Positions 8,514 to 17,709 of a stretch of DNA of 64,000 bases are shown piece after piece. The stretch's first letter is position 1, and every line of letters starts with the position of its first letter. The position numbers were made by a program, and so were the translations under genes. The stretch spans positions 1 through 64,000 of the forward strand of contig JBOEGZ010000013.1 in NCBI GenBank assembly GCA_050633705.1. Reading direction: 5' to 3'. The notes under the pieces are model-generated. The model saw only the letters and a list, made by a program, of their open reading frames with translations. It did no database searches and had not been told where the DNA came from. The stretch comes from JAJFHI01 sp050633705 (GTDB lineage: Bacteria > Pseudomonadota > Alphaproteobacteria > Rhizobiales > Hyphomicrobiaceae).

Positions 8514-9440
8514 ATGCTAAAACGCGGTTATGGTATTCTACATGCCATTTTTCAGTTCTCGCTCTACATTCATCGCAATGATCCTCGCCGCTTTTGGATT
8601 GTCGTATTGCTCGGCGTAATTAGCAGAATTGGCCTAATCGCACTATTCGTAATCTCATTGCGGATCTTCATCATTGTTGCCAAGGGCCAATCTAAAGTTG
8701 CTATTCCGGGAACTTCGCAAATCCTGGAAATAGCAGATCCGATGATATTTACAGCCATCGCTGCTCTTGCGATATTCGTTGGATATGCCTCAATGGCAAT
8801 ATGCGACATATTAGCTAGCAAAATACTCGCAAGAACGACAAACGAGCTTTCCATTAAAATTTCTAAGAGTTTTCCGCTTCGAATTGAGAAAAGTTCTTTT
8901 AAATACTCAATGTCATCATTACCAAAGCATACTCGAAATATAATTACGTTTTCTCAGTTATTAATCGTGATGATAGTACTTTTATTTATTATTTTGATTA
9001 TCGATTGGCGAATTACAATCTTTATAATGCCGCTAGCGATTGTAGCAATTTCCACAAATGTGTACTTGAGTCGGCGCGCACTAATGATAAAGAACGACTA
9101 CAATATATCGCTCGCAGCATTCACAACCGCGGCAAGTGATGGAGACTATTCGCGGGCTACTGAGCTTCTTGATGCAAAATATCAAAATGATTTGGTTCAG
9201 CCTCGACGCAACTCAGTGGGGCTGGCAAGCATGGGAGCTATGATCGCTGTCTTTCTTCTCTATCTCTACTTCTTCCGATCTGATGATACCGATCTAACTT
9301 TGATGGTACTTCTAATCTTTGCTGTTCGATATTTCTTGGTTTATCTGAGAACAGCTTCAAACAGCCTTTCAATTTTAACGGAGTTGCGAGAAATGCCCAA
9401 GCCACTACAGTTGTTTTTTGGCATTCGGTTTTTAAATTAA
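8514..9440 (+). CDS. ABC-exporter-like transmembrane domain protein without ATPase domain
   Basis: A 308-residue membrane protein with about six hydrophobic spans: roughly residues 26-52, 75-100, 145-165, 167-185, 232-250 and 258-280. Long charged helices join them (for example KILARTTNELSIKISKSF), the organisation of a type-IV ABC exporter membrane domain. No Walker A, signature or Walker B motif follows; the protein stops shortly after the sixth span. The neighbouring gene is convergent and only 27 bases away, so a lost ATPase half is possible. Alternatively it is a stand-alone half that pairs with an ATPase encoded elsewhere. In context it could export a glycan intermediate. The RNA leader may fold over its ribosome-binding site. 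Confidence 0.5.
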   Translation: MLKRGYGILHAIFQFSLYIHRNDPRRFWIVVLLGVISRIGLIALFVISLRIFIIVAKGQSKVAIPGTSQILEIADPMIFTAIAALAIFVGYASMAICDILASKILARTTNELSIKISKSFPLRIEKSSFKYSMSSLPKHTRNIITFSQLLIVMIVLLFIILIIDWRITIFIMPLAIVAISTNVYLSRRALMIKNDYNISLAAFTTAASDGDYSRATELLDAKYQNDLVQPRRNSVGLASMGAMIAVFLLYLYFFRSDDTDLTLMVLLIFAVRYFLVYLRTASNSLSILTELREMPKPLQLFFGIRFLN

Positions 9441-9467
9441 GTGCGCTCTGACCCTAGCCTATTGCTC

Positions 9468-10919
9468 TTACCGCATAGAAGTAGAGGTCTGGTCAACATG
9501 ATTTTTTCGGGTTTTCTTCATCTGAGATTTTTCGTGAACGTTCAGAGCTTTATAAAGGTCTATAAGCTTTGTTTTTTGTGCACTCCAACTGAATTCAACC
9601 TCAAGCTCTTTTACAAGTTCAGGTGACGGTGCATAACTCGAACGATTGGCAATCACCTCCTCGATAGCTCGCGCAATCTCACGCGGATCTGTTTCATCAA
9701 TAATCAATCCCGCCCCCGTCCGTTTCGCCATTTTTTCCAGTTCGTTTAACCTTGATACGACTATGGGTAACCCAGCCAATAAACTCTCAAGCAGTTTATT
9801 AGGAAAACAGAATTGGTAGCTCAGGCATGTATTCTGAATAGTTATAAGTGAAACGTCGGCAGTTCTAACAAATGCGGTTACTTGATCGTGAGGCACGGGG
9901 TCGACGAAGTGTATACGGTCACTTACACCTAACCGCAATGCCTGTTCCATAAGCTTGGTTTCTATGGTGGATACCCGAGGACCCACACACACCAAATGCC
10001 AATCTGGTGAATGTTCCATTGCCGCCAAAGACTGCTCAAGCCCTCTGTTAAAAGTCAGGCTTCCTAGATAAAGAACCAACGGAGTATCATTCTCAAGTTG
10101 TATTCTTCTTCGTACTGTGTCCGCATTGGATATAAAGTCTTTGATGACCGGCGCATTTAAAACAACAATCGGCCGATCAATTTTATACCTTTCGGAAAGA
10201 AAATCGGCAATACTATCACTTACCGTGACCACTGCATCAGTCTTACGAATAAGTATTCGCTCGGACCATTCACGCACCTTTTGTTCCCATACCGAGAACG
10301 CAGCATTTCGACCAATTTCAAGTTCATGAGAGTCGTAGATAAGTTTAGCTTTGGTGTTTCTTGCAATAAGCCAACCTGCAAATAAAGTATACAAGTCATG
10401 TGCATGCACGACATCTGGTTGCCATTTTATAGCTGGGCTTCGAAAATATCGCGCCTGACGCAGTAGTAATAAAACTGTCGGCGTCAACAGAGCTTTTAAA
10501 AATCCAAATGCCGTCTCCTTAACAAACTTCCACAAAGGTGCTGCAAAAACACTCACACGGTCGACAGTCGCATTCAGCCCAAAAGTTTTGGTGTTACAAT
10601 TATGATCCGCAGGAATACTAGAAGACGGTACCATTTTGTTTAGGGGGATGCTCTTTTCAGAAAAAGGTACAATAACCCTCCGATACAAAACTCCATTGCG
10701 ACGCTCTTCACTTGGCACTTCAGAACTATAGTTCGCAACAACCAAAACGTTACAACCCACTTCAGCCAAGGCCTCCGCCTCTCTTATCACGCGTGCATCA
10801 TTTCGGCAGTCATTGTTCACCAAAGAAACTACCCTAATTGGTTTGACAAAGTCCTGGCTCACCAAAAGAGATTCCGCGGACTCACTGAGAGTATTGGTTA
10901 GATTCATTCCCAAATTCAC
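9468..10919 (-). CDS. Glycosyltransferase family 4 (GT-B fold)
   Basis: A 483-residue cytosolic glycosyltransferase. After about 25 polar residues the N-terminal Rossmann domain begins with IRVVSLVNNDCRNDARVIRE, typical of GT4 enzymes that open with an Asp-x-Arg-Val loop. The segment WQPDVVHAHDLYTLFAGW follows. The C-terminal nucleotide-binding domain shows LVLYLGSLTFNRGLE and later FPNKLLESLLAGLPIV, the Glu-containing EX7E-like region that binds the donor. It presumably adds a sugar from a nucleotide donor to a lipid-linked or surface glycan. It is convergent with the 8514 gene and closes the glycan island before the sulfate genes. The specific sugar cannot be read from sequence. Confidence 0.8.
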   Translation of the reverse strand: MNLGMNLTNTLSESAESLLVSQDFVKPIRVVSLVNNDCRNDARVIREAEALAEVGCNVLVVANYSSEVPSEERRNGVLYRRVIVPFSEKSIPLNKMVPSSSIPADHNCNTKTFGLNATVDRVSVFAAPLWKFVKETAFGFLKALLTPTVLLLLRQARYFRSPAIKWQPDVVHAHDLYTLFAGWLIARNTKAKLIYDSHELEIGRNAAFSVWEQKVREWSERILIRKTDAVVTVSDSIADFLSERYKIDRPIVVLNAPVIKDFISNADTVRRRIQLENDTPLVLYLGSLTFNRGLEQSLAAMEHSPDWHLVCVGPRVSTIETKLMEQALRLGVSDRIHFVDPVPHDQVTAFVRTADVSLITIQNTCLSYQFCFPNKLLESLLAGLPIVVSRLNELEKMAKRTGAGLIIDETDPREIARAIEEVIANRSSYAPSPELVKELEVEFSWSAQKTKLIDLYKALNVHEKSQMKKTRKNHVDQTSTSMR

Positions 10920-11663
10920 CTATTCCGATCAAACCACCAACAAGAAAACAATCCTTACCTGCGACGAAAAACGAAAATCGACGCGTGATCGAATCCGCTG
11001 ACGAAGTGAGTGGGATCAATTTTTTTCAATATTTCTTTCGATCGAGCCAATCGCACATTGTGAAAAAAATACAAGCACAAAAAGCTAACAGGCGGCCTTT
11101 TCTTTGCTCGAATACTATCCCAAATCCATCGATCCGGCAGAAATCTGCAAAAAGTCAATGACCTGTGCTCCACAAATTCTTCCAAAAGTTAGAAGCGGCC
11201 GTTGAATCTCTTGAACAAGAAAAAACTAAGCACTAAGCAGAATATTTGGCCCCTTCACTAAAAGGCTACATGGATCTGACAGTTAGAAAAAAAACATCAG
11301 ATTCTAGGCAATACATGAGAGAGAATTTGTAATTACAATCGCAGCCGTCGACAACATCCACAAGACCGAGATACTGCTCTGTTGGAGTTCTCCGTTGAAT
11401 AATTTGCCCGGTAGCTTCGAATGTCAATCATCCATAGACTTAATTTTTCATTCCTAGTTTGTTTGAACAGGGTTACAGAAAACTCAATGATGTATTGCTC
11501 TCGATAGTTAGCATTTGCTTTTGTGGAAGACTGTTGATTTAAGCCCATTTGGAAGCGCTGCAAAAATGATCTAAATATGGCAACGGCGGGACTGAGTACA
11601 GTAACGGATTCCAATCACTTTGCTAAGTAATCAATTCGATATTGAACCGTCTCTTTCTGCATC
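10920..11663. other. Intergenic stretch between glycan island and cys operon
   Basis: About 740 bases between a minus-strand glycosyltransferase start and the plus-strand cysD start; promoters for both should be here. Short minus-strand frames exist at 10955-11185 and 11333-11614, but their composition is not coding-like and they have no good starts. No tRNA, terminator or repeat was found. This looks like the right-hand boundary of the AT-rich island. Confidence 0.4.
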
Positions 11664-12608
11664 ATGGAATCCACGTCCATTAAATCCTTCCAACTCGCAA
11701 AGCCAACACCCATGACGACGCATTTGAAACGACTGGAATCGGAATCAATTGAAATCATGCGCGAGGTTGCGGCTGAATTTCACAAGCCTGTCATGATGTA
11801 CTCAATTGGCAAGGACTCAAGCGTGATGCTTCACCTTGCGATGAAAGCTTTTTATCCTGGCAAACCACCCTTCCCTTTGCTTCATGTCGACACGACCTGG
11901 AAGTTCAAGGACATGATTACGTTCCGCGATGAAACAGCGAAGAGGCTGGGACTTGAGCTGCTCGTTCATATCAACCAAGAAGGTGTCGCGAACGGTATTA
12001 ACCCGATCACATCTGGCTCTTCCTTACACACCCAAATCATGAAGACCGAAGCCTTGAAGCAGGCCTTAAATCATCATGGCTTCGATGCCGCTTTTGGCGG
12101 AGCACGACGCGATGAGGAAAAAAGCCGTGCCAAAGAGCGCATATTCTCATTCCGCAATGCGCAACACGTTTGGGAACCGCGCAATCAACGACCGGAACTA
12201 TGGTCACTATTTAATACGCGCGTGAAACCGGGCGAGTCCATCCGCGTGTTTCCACTTTCAAACTGGACCGAGTTAGACATCTGGCAATACATCAAATCGG
12301 AAAACATTGATGTCGTTCCACTTTATTTTGCGGCCGAACGCCTCGTTGTTGAGCGCGACGGCACACTCATTATGGTTGATGATGACCGGCTCAAACTCCA
12401 ACCCAACGAGCAGGTGCAAAACCTACGTGTTCGCTTTCGCACTCTTGGCTGCTATCCGCTGTCAGGGGCGATACCATCTGATGCTACAACACTTGATGAT
12501 ATTATTGAAGAGATGCTGGTAGCGCGAAGTTCAGAGCGTCAAGGTCGCTTGATCGACAGCGACGATGCGGCCTCAATGGAAAAGAAAAAACGCGAGGGCT
12601 ACTTCTAA
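11664..12608 (+). CDS. cysD: Sulfate adenylyltransferase subunit 2 (ATP sulfurylase small subunit)
   Basis: CysD makes adenosine 5'-phosphosulfate from sulfate and ATP, together with the GTPase CysN, in the cytoplasm. The PP-loop motif SIGKDSS is at residues 47-53. The C-terminal half has the family blocks GGARRDEEKSRAKERI, PLSNWTELDIWQYI and a final KKKREGYF. Length (314, or 298 from the second start) is normal. Two starts are possible: ATG 11664, or ATG 11712 (MTTHLKRLESESI), which matches the usual N-terminus better; neither has a strong Shine-Dalgarno. The stop overlaps the cysNC start as TAATG, so the pair is translationally coupled. The product feeds cysteine synthesis and sulfation, possibly of surface glycans made by the neighbouring island. 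Confidence 0.95.
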   Translation: MESTSIKSFQLAKPTPMTTHLKRLESESIEIMREVAAEFHKPVMMYSIGKDSSVMLHLAMKAFYPGKPPFPLLHVDTTWKFKDMITFRDETAKRLGLELLVHINQEGVANGINPITSGSSLHTQIMKTEALKQALNHHGFDAAFGGARRDEEKSRAKERIFSFRNAQHVWEPRNQRPELWSLFNTRVKPGESIRVFPLSNWTELDIWQYIKSENIDVVPLYFAAERLVVERDGTLIMVDDDRLKLQPNEQVQNLRVRFRTLGCYPLSGAIPSDATTLDDIIEEMLVARSSERQGRLIDSDDAASMEKKKREGYF

Positions 12609-14509
12609 TGAGCTCACCAGCAAATACAATCGATCAAAACCCGCAAAGGGCTCTCGATTCTGTTAGCCAAAATAGCTTGCTTCGTTTCCTGACATGCGGC
12701 TCGGTCGATGACGGCAAATCCACCTTGATCGGTCGACTGTTGTATGACGCCAAACTGATTTTCGATGACCAAATCTCTGCGATCGAACGAGATTCACGAA
12801 CCCACGGCACCACCGGTAGCGATATCGATCTCGCGCTCCTCGTCGATGGACTTGAAATCGAACGCCAACAAGGCATCACAATTGATGTCGCCTACCGGTA
12901 TTTCACGACAAACAATCGGTCATTTATCGTCGCCGATACACCAGGTCACGAGCAATACACGCGTAACATGGCGACGGGTGCATCATCAAACTCTGATTTG
13001 GCAATTATTCTCATTGATGCCCGCAAAGGCGTGCTTGCCCAAACCAAACGCCACTCCTTTATCTGCAGCCTACTTGGAATTCGACACGTCATATTAGCGA
13101 TCAACAAGATTGACCTTGTCGACTTTTCTCAACCCGTTTTCAACGATATCGAAGAAACCTATCGCTCGTTTGCAAACCAACTTGAATTCGAGACAATCAC
13201 TTCGATCCCGATTTCGGCGCGTTTTGGTGATAACGTCATGACGCGCTCAGCTAAAACATCGTGGTACGTCGGACCAACTCTAATCACCGCTCTTGAGACA
13301 GCAGACGTTGAAAGTTCGCGTGTTACCGCCCCGTTCCGTTTTCCAGTGCAACGCATTAGCCGTCCAAATCTCGACTTTCGCGGGTTCGCTGGAACAATTG
13401 CTTCTGGCCACTTAACCCCAGGCGAAAATATCGTCTCAGCGGTTTCTGGAAAAACATCGACCGTCACCCGTATTGTCACCGCAGACGGTGATCTGGATAA
13501 AGCTCATGCTGGTGATGCGGTGACAATTGTTCTTGCCGACGAAATTGATATCGCACGCGGCGATTTACTCTCGACCCCAGAACAACGACCAGAGCTTTCC
13601 GACCAGTTTGCTGCCCATATTCTTTGGATGAGCGAAGATGCCCTTATGCCTGGGCGGTCTTATCAAATGCGGATCGGCAAGCGCTGGACGCCGGCCAGTG
13701 TAACAACGATCAAGCACAAAATTGACGTCAACACGCTGCAAGAACTCGCCGCACGCCAACTCGAACTTAATGATATTGCGCTTTGTAATATTTCAACATC
13801 CGTGCCTGTTGCCTTCGATGCCTATAAGGAAAACAACGACACAGGATCGTTCATTCTTGTCGACCGCGCGTCAAACGAGACCGTTGCTGCCGGTATGATT
13901 GCCTTCGGCTTACGCCGTGCAACAAACATTCATGTTGAAGACCTGATTGTCTCAAAGAAAGATCGCGCTGACTTGAAGAGCCAGAAAGCAACCGTGATTT
14001 GGTTCACAGGACTTTCAGGCTCGGGCAAATCCACCATCGCCAAGCGCGTCGAAAAGCGTTTACACGATGAAGGCAAGCACACCTATGTCCTCGATGGCGA
14101 TAACATTCGCCATGGCATCAATCGCGACCTTGGTTTCACTGATGCAGACCGCGTTGAAAACATTCGCCGCATTGGAGAAGTTGCCAAACTCTTTCTCGAT
14201 TCAGGCGTCATTGTCATGTGTTCGTTTATTTCACCATTCCGGGCCGAACGGCGCATGGTCAGAGATCTTGTTGAAGGTGACGAGTTTGTAGAGGTCTTCG
14301 TAGATGCCTCCATCGAAGAATGCGCCAGACGTGATCCAAAAGGGCTTTATGCCAAAGCATCACGCGGAGAAATCAAAAACTTTACTGGCATTGATAGCCC
14401 CTATGAGCCGCCGGAAAAACCGGACCTTCATCTCGACACCGAAGCCGGCGATCCCGATGCGCTGACAGAGAAAATAATGATGTACCTCCGCGAATCAGGT
14501 CGGTTGTAG
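12608..14509 (+). CDS. cysNC: Bifunctional sulfate adenylyltransferase subunit 1 / adenylylsulfate kinase
   Basis: A 633-residue fusion. Residues about 20-450 are the EF-Tu-like GTPase CysN: G1 loop GSVDDGKST at 31-39, DTPGHEQY for G3 and NKID for G4, followed by two beta-barrel domains. Residues about 460-633 are the APS kinase CysC: Walker A GLSGSGKST at 468-476, the DGDNIRHGINRDLGF block, and the later FVDASIEECARRDPKGLYAKA segment. CysN drives sulfate adenylylation by GTP hydrolysis and CysC phosphorylates APS to PAPS. The fusion is common in proteobacteria. It overlaps cysD by one base and is convergent with cysQ, which degrades the PAP by-product; no terminator hairpin is evident in the 10-base gap. 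Confidence 0.96.
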   Translation: MSSPANTIDQNPQRALDSVSQNSLLRFLTCGSVDDGKSTLIGRLLYDAKLIFDDQISAIERDSRTHGTTGSDIDLALLVDGLEIERQQGITIDVAYRYFTTNNRSFIVADTPGHEQYTRNMATGASSNSDLAIILIDARKGVLAQTKRHSFICSLLGIRHVILAINKIDLVDFSQPVFNDIEETYRSFANQLEFETITSIPISARFGDNVMTRSAKTSWYVGPTLITALETADVESSRVTAPFRFPVQRISRPNLDFRGFAGTIASGHLTPGENIVSAVSGKTSTVTRIVTADGDLDKAHAGDAVTIVLADEIDIARGDLLSTPEQRPELSDQFAAHILWMSEDALMPGRSYQMRIGKRWTPASVTTIKHKIDVNTLQELAARQLELNDIALCNISTSVPVAFDAYKENNDTGSFILVDRASNETVAAGMIAFGLRRATNIHVEDLIVSKKDRADLKSQKATVIWFTGLSGSGKSTIAKRVEKRLHDEGKHTYVLDGDNIRHGINRDLGFTDADRVENIRRIGEVAKLFLDSGVIVMCSFISPFRAERRMVRDLVEGDEFVEVFVDASIEECARRDPKGLYAKASRGEIKNFTGIDSPYEPPEKPDLHLDTEAGDPDALTEKIMMYLRESGRL

Positions 14510-14519
14510 GGCTGGTCAG

Positions 14520-15356
14520 TTAAGAGCCAACAAAGCTTTTTTGAATGTCTTCTTTTGTCCACGCACCAAAGACAACAAAATGCGGGTTGGCAAACGGCGC
14601 ATCGTGTTCTTGATCGGTTTTGCCATAAACAAATTCTCGGCCATCGACCTGGGCAATCGTACCGCCAGCGCCGCGTAGAATGGCATCACCTGCTGCGATA
14701 TCCCATTCCATCGTTCGCCCAAGACGCGGATAAATGTCTGCTGCACCTTCTGCGACTTTGCACAGCTTTAGCGATGAACCAAACGACACCTGTGAGCCAA
14801 CATGAAACTGCTCAAGGTAAGTCAATGTCTCAGGTGTTGCATGTGATCGACTGACTACGGCGACCAGTTCGTGCGGCCGCGGTCGCGCGCATATCGGCTG
14901 AATGTCAAATGCGCAACCATCGGCAATCGAAAACTTTCTTGCCCCTGTGTTGTTGGCTGCAAAGCCTTGGTCGAGACTTGGCGCCACAACAACTCCCAAC
15001 ACTGGAACGCCGTTTTCGATCCGCGCAATATTGACAGTGTATTCATCACGGCCGTTGACGTACTCGCGAGTGCCGTCCAATGCATCGACGAGATAGAAAC
15101 TTCCGTCGGTTATTTCTGGAACCTGTCCATCCGCGACACGTTCTTCGGCAATAATCGTCGCGTCTGGGCGAATTTTTGCCAACTCAGCGACGATCAAGTC
15201 TTCTGCGGCCTGGTCGGCCACGGTCACTGGGCTTCCATCTGCTTTTTGGGTCCAACCTTGGTTGGTCCTGCGCAAGTCTCTAATGACCTCGCCAGCAGAA
15301 ATCGCAATACGAACAAGTGGTTCTAATTCGTCATCGAACATTGATTTGGGTCTCAA
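14520..15356 (-). CDS. cysQ: 3'(2'),5'-bisphosphate nucleotidase CysQ
   Basis: A 278-residue Mg-dependent phosphatase of the inositol-monophosphatase fold. The metal-binding core reads EERV near residue 70, then DALDGTREYVNG near residue 90, with a C-terminal MEWDIAAGDAIL block that contributes the remaining metal Asp. It hydrolyses PAP (or PAPS) to AMP and phosphate, relieving product inhibition of sulfate assimilation; this fits its convergent position beside cysDNC. The start at 15356 lies five bases after the ApbC stop, so the two minus-strand genes form one operon; ATG at residue 6 is an alternative start. Length is typical. Confidence 0.93.
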   Translation of the reverse strand: MRPKSMFDDELEPLVRIAISAGEVIRDLRRTNQGWTQKADGSPVTVADQAAEDLIVAELAKIRPDATIIAEERVADGQVPEITDGSFYLVDALDGTREYVNGRDEYTVNIARIENGVPVLGVVVAPSLDQGFAANNTGARKFSIADGCAFDIQPICARPRPHELVAVVSRSHATPETLTYLEQFHVGSQVSFGSSLKLCKVAEGAADIYPRLGRTMEWDIAAGDAILRGAGGTIAQVDGREFVYGKTDQEHDAPFANPHFVVFGAWTKEDIQKSFVGS

Positions 15357-15361
15357 TTGAA

Positions 15362-16555
15362 TTATTCAAAAACGATCTTGGGTGCTTGCCGAGCGACATC
15401 CGAGTTGGTCTTGATGCCTTCCCAAGTTTTCGCAGCGATGTCACAATAAATTTGCGCGTGAGGACCATCAGGATCTGACGCTGTGACAGGTTGGCCCGCG
15501 TCTGACTTTTCGCGAATATCCATATGCAGTGGCACGCCTCCGAGAAATGGAACTCCAAGCTTCTGAGCTTCATGCTCTGCCCCACCATGCCCAAAGATCT
15601 CAGACCGATCCCCGCAAGACGGGCAAATAAAATAGCTCATATTCTCGATAATCCCGAGGACTGGGACGTCCACCTTGCGAAACATGTTGAGACCCTTGCG
15701 CGCGTCAATCAATGCAAGGTCTTGAGGTGTTGAAACAATGATAGCGCCAGAAAGTGGTGCCTGCTGCGCCATCGTCAATTGCACATCACCCGTCCCCGGT
15801 GGCATATCAATCAACAGCGCATCTAATTCACCCCATGCCACTTCACGCAACATTTGATTGAGCGCAGAAACAACCATCGGTCCACGCCACACTACTGGTG
15901 TGGCCTCATCCACCATGAACCCCATGGACATGCACTTGATGCCATAAGCTTCGAGGGGGTTGAGTGTATTGCTGCCATCGCCAGCAGGCGACGGACGTCC
16001 CGTGATGCCAAGCAACTTCGGTTGAGACGGGCCAAATATATCAGCGTCAAGTATCCCAACTTTTAAGCCTAAGGCTTTCAGCCCCAACGCCACGTTAACT
16101 GTGGTTGTCGACTTTCCAACCCCCCCCTTGCCTGATGCCACCGCGATGAGGTGCCCGACACCAGGCAGGCCAGCCGCCTGCGGTTTCGACTGACTTGTCG
16201 GTGGCGCCGCCTGGGATGGTGGTGGCGTGTTGGTTTGTTGACGGGCCTCAGCTACGCGGGGGCTGTCTGCTCGCCCACGGCTGTTTGCCAAGCCATTATC
16301 TTGTCCAGTTGAATCCGCTGTCAAAACGGCGGTAACGCCCGCGATGCCATCGATATCACCAACGACTTTTGCCGCCGCTTGACGAAGGGGCTCCAATTCT
16401 TCGGCACGCTCTTGTGGAACTGTGATGGAGAAATAGGCCCGGTCATCTTTTAAAAGGACTTCGGAAACGAGACCAAGATCAATGATGTTATCATCAAGGT
16501 CGGGGCCTTTGACACGGCGCAGTGCTTTCAGCACCTGCTCCTTGGTAACGGTCAT
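15362..16555 (-). CDS. apbC: Iron-sulfur cluster carrier protein ApbC/Mrp
   Basis: A 397-residue P-loop ATPase of the Mrp/NBP35/ApbC family that holds and transfers [4Fe-4S] clusters. Residues 1-80 form a MIP18/DUF59-type domain (KGPDLDDNIIDLGLV). Residues about 85-130 are a Pro/Gln/Ser-rich linker. The NTPase begins with the deviant Walker A SGKGGVGKST at 141-150, followed by DADIFGPSQP, the MPPGTGDVQL switch and the cluster ligands Cys311-Pro-Ser-Cys314. It is the first gene of a minus-strand pair with cysQ and is divergent from fdhD. Fe-S supply would serve MoaA, IspG and formate dehydrogenase, all represented nearby, but this link is general rather than specific. Confidence 0.92.
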   Translation of the reverse strand: MTVTKEQVLKALRRVKGPDLDDNIIDLGLVSEVLLKDDRAYFSITVPQERAEELEPLRQAAAKVVGDIDGIAGVTAVLTADSTGQDNGLANSRGRADSPRVAEARQQTNTPPPSQAAPPTSQSKPQAAGLPGVGHLIAVASGKGGVGKSTTTVNVALGLKALGLKVGILDADIFGPSQPKLLGITGRPSPAGDGSNTLNPLEAYGIKCMSMGFMVDEATPVVWRGPMVVSALNQMLREVAWGELDALLIDMPPGTGDVQLTMAQQAPLSGAIIVSTPQDLALIDARKGLNMFRKVDVPVLGIIENMSYFICPSCGDRSEIFGHGGAEHEAQKLGVPFLGGVPLHMDIREKSDAGQPVTASDPDGPHAQIYCDIAAKTWEGIKTNSDVARQAPKIVFE

Positions 16556-16743
16556 TTTTTGTTATTTCTCCAACTTAAATAGATATTTGGGCAAGATATA
16601 AGCAGAGCCGCCCGGTGAAGTCACGCGCAAGGGCAATAAGAGCTAAGTTATAAATTCTTTCAGGGTTGCTGAGGCCTATCCAATACCGGCATATGGAGCC
16701 AAATAGTTGTTCTGCGATCTCACAATAAAAAAAGGTCAGATCC

Positions 16744-17568
16744 GTGAAAGAATTCACCGTCCGTCCAACACCAGAAGATGCAAGGCTCTCCAGCTCGGTT
16801 GACGGCATAGATCAAGCCGGAAATCCTATATCCACGGATGTCGTCACCGAACGCCCCCTCACACTCTACCTAAACGCTCGAGAGATCGTGACGATGATGA
16901 CCATCGGCGATCACCCAGATCTGCTCGCCGTTGGCTATTTGTTGAACCAAGGAATGTTGAACCTGGACGACGAGATTACAGCTCTTGATTATGATGACGA
17001 CCTGGGTGTGATCGTCGTGAGAACAACGCGCGAAACCGACTACGAAGACAAATTGAAAAAGAAAGTGCAGACATCAGGCTGTGCCCAGGGCACGGTCTTT
17101 GGCGATTTGATGGAAGAGTTTGACGCCATCGCGCTTGAAACAACCGCGAAACTCAAAACAAGTTGGCTTTATGCGCTCACCAAGAAAATAAACACGGAAC
17201 CAAGCCTCTACTTGAAGGCCGGCGCGATCCACGGCTGCGTCTTATGCATGGAAGACAAACCGTTGATCTACATGGAGGATGTCGGACGCCACAACGCAAT
17301 CGACAAAATCGCAGGTTACATGTTCTTAAACAACATCCCTGCTGACGATAAAATTTTCTACACCACCGGCCGCCTGACATCGGAAATGGTGATCAAATGC
17401 GTAAAAATGCGCATCCCTATCCTGGTATCGCGATCCGGATTTACCGCATGGGGCGTCGAACTTGCCCGCAAGTCTGGACTGACACTCATTGGACGCGCCC
17501 GTGGGCAAAGGTTTATGGCGCTATCAGGGGCCGAACGCATTGAGTTTGATGCCAACGTTTCGGCTTAA
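16744..17568 (+). CDS. fdhD: Formate dehydrogenase accessory sulfurtransferase FdhD
   Basis: FdhD moves sulfur from IscS to the molybdenum cofactor of formate dehydrogenase, a step needed for activity. The 274-residue protein has TERPLTLYLNAREIVTMM near residue 35, the sulfur-handling SGCAQGT segment with Cys113, and the signature EDVGRHNAIDKIAG near residue 180. The C-terminal block SRSGFTAWGVELARKSGLTL is also typical. The start is GTG 16744 with AAGGTCA upstream. A 10-base arm at 16653-16662 is complementary to 16745-16754 over the start codon. It is followed by a strong terminator. Its target enzyme's catalytic subunit is not in the window, though other accessory genes are. Confidence 0.93.
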   Translation: MKEFTVRPTPEDARLSSSVDGIDQAGNPISTDVVTERPLTLYLNAREIVTMMTIGDHPDLLAVGYLLNQGMLNLDDEITALDYDDDLGVIVVRTTRETDYEDKLKKKVQTSGCAQGTVFGDLMEEFDAIALETTAKLKTSWLYALTKKINTEPSLYLKAGAIHGCVLCMEDKPLIYMEDVGRHNAIDKIAGYMFLNNIPADDKIFYTTGRLTSEMVIKCVKMRIPILVSRSGFTAWGVELARKSGLTLIGRARGQRFMALSGAERIEFDANVSA

Positions 17569-17615
17569 AAAACATACAGACAGCAAAACTGCCAGCAAAC
17601 GTGATTGCAAAAAAT

Positions 17616-17645
17616 TTAAGCCAGGCATGGGAATGCCTGGCTTAA
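17616..17645. terminator. Bidirectional hairpin terminator between fdhD and the copper operon
   Basis: A perfect 13-base inverted repeat: TTAAGCCAGGCAT at 17616-17628, loop GGGA, ATGCCTGGCTTAA at 17633-17645. An A-run immediately to the left supplies the U-tract for minus-strand transcripts, so it probably ends the operon coming from 18285 and may also stop fdhD transcription. Confidence 0.85.
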
Positions 17646-17709
17646 TAATGTTGCTTTGAATAAAACATACTGAGAAGTCACCGTCGGCAATTGGCTTGCA
17701 CGATCTGCA

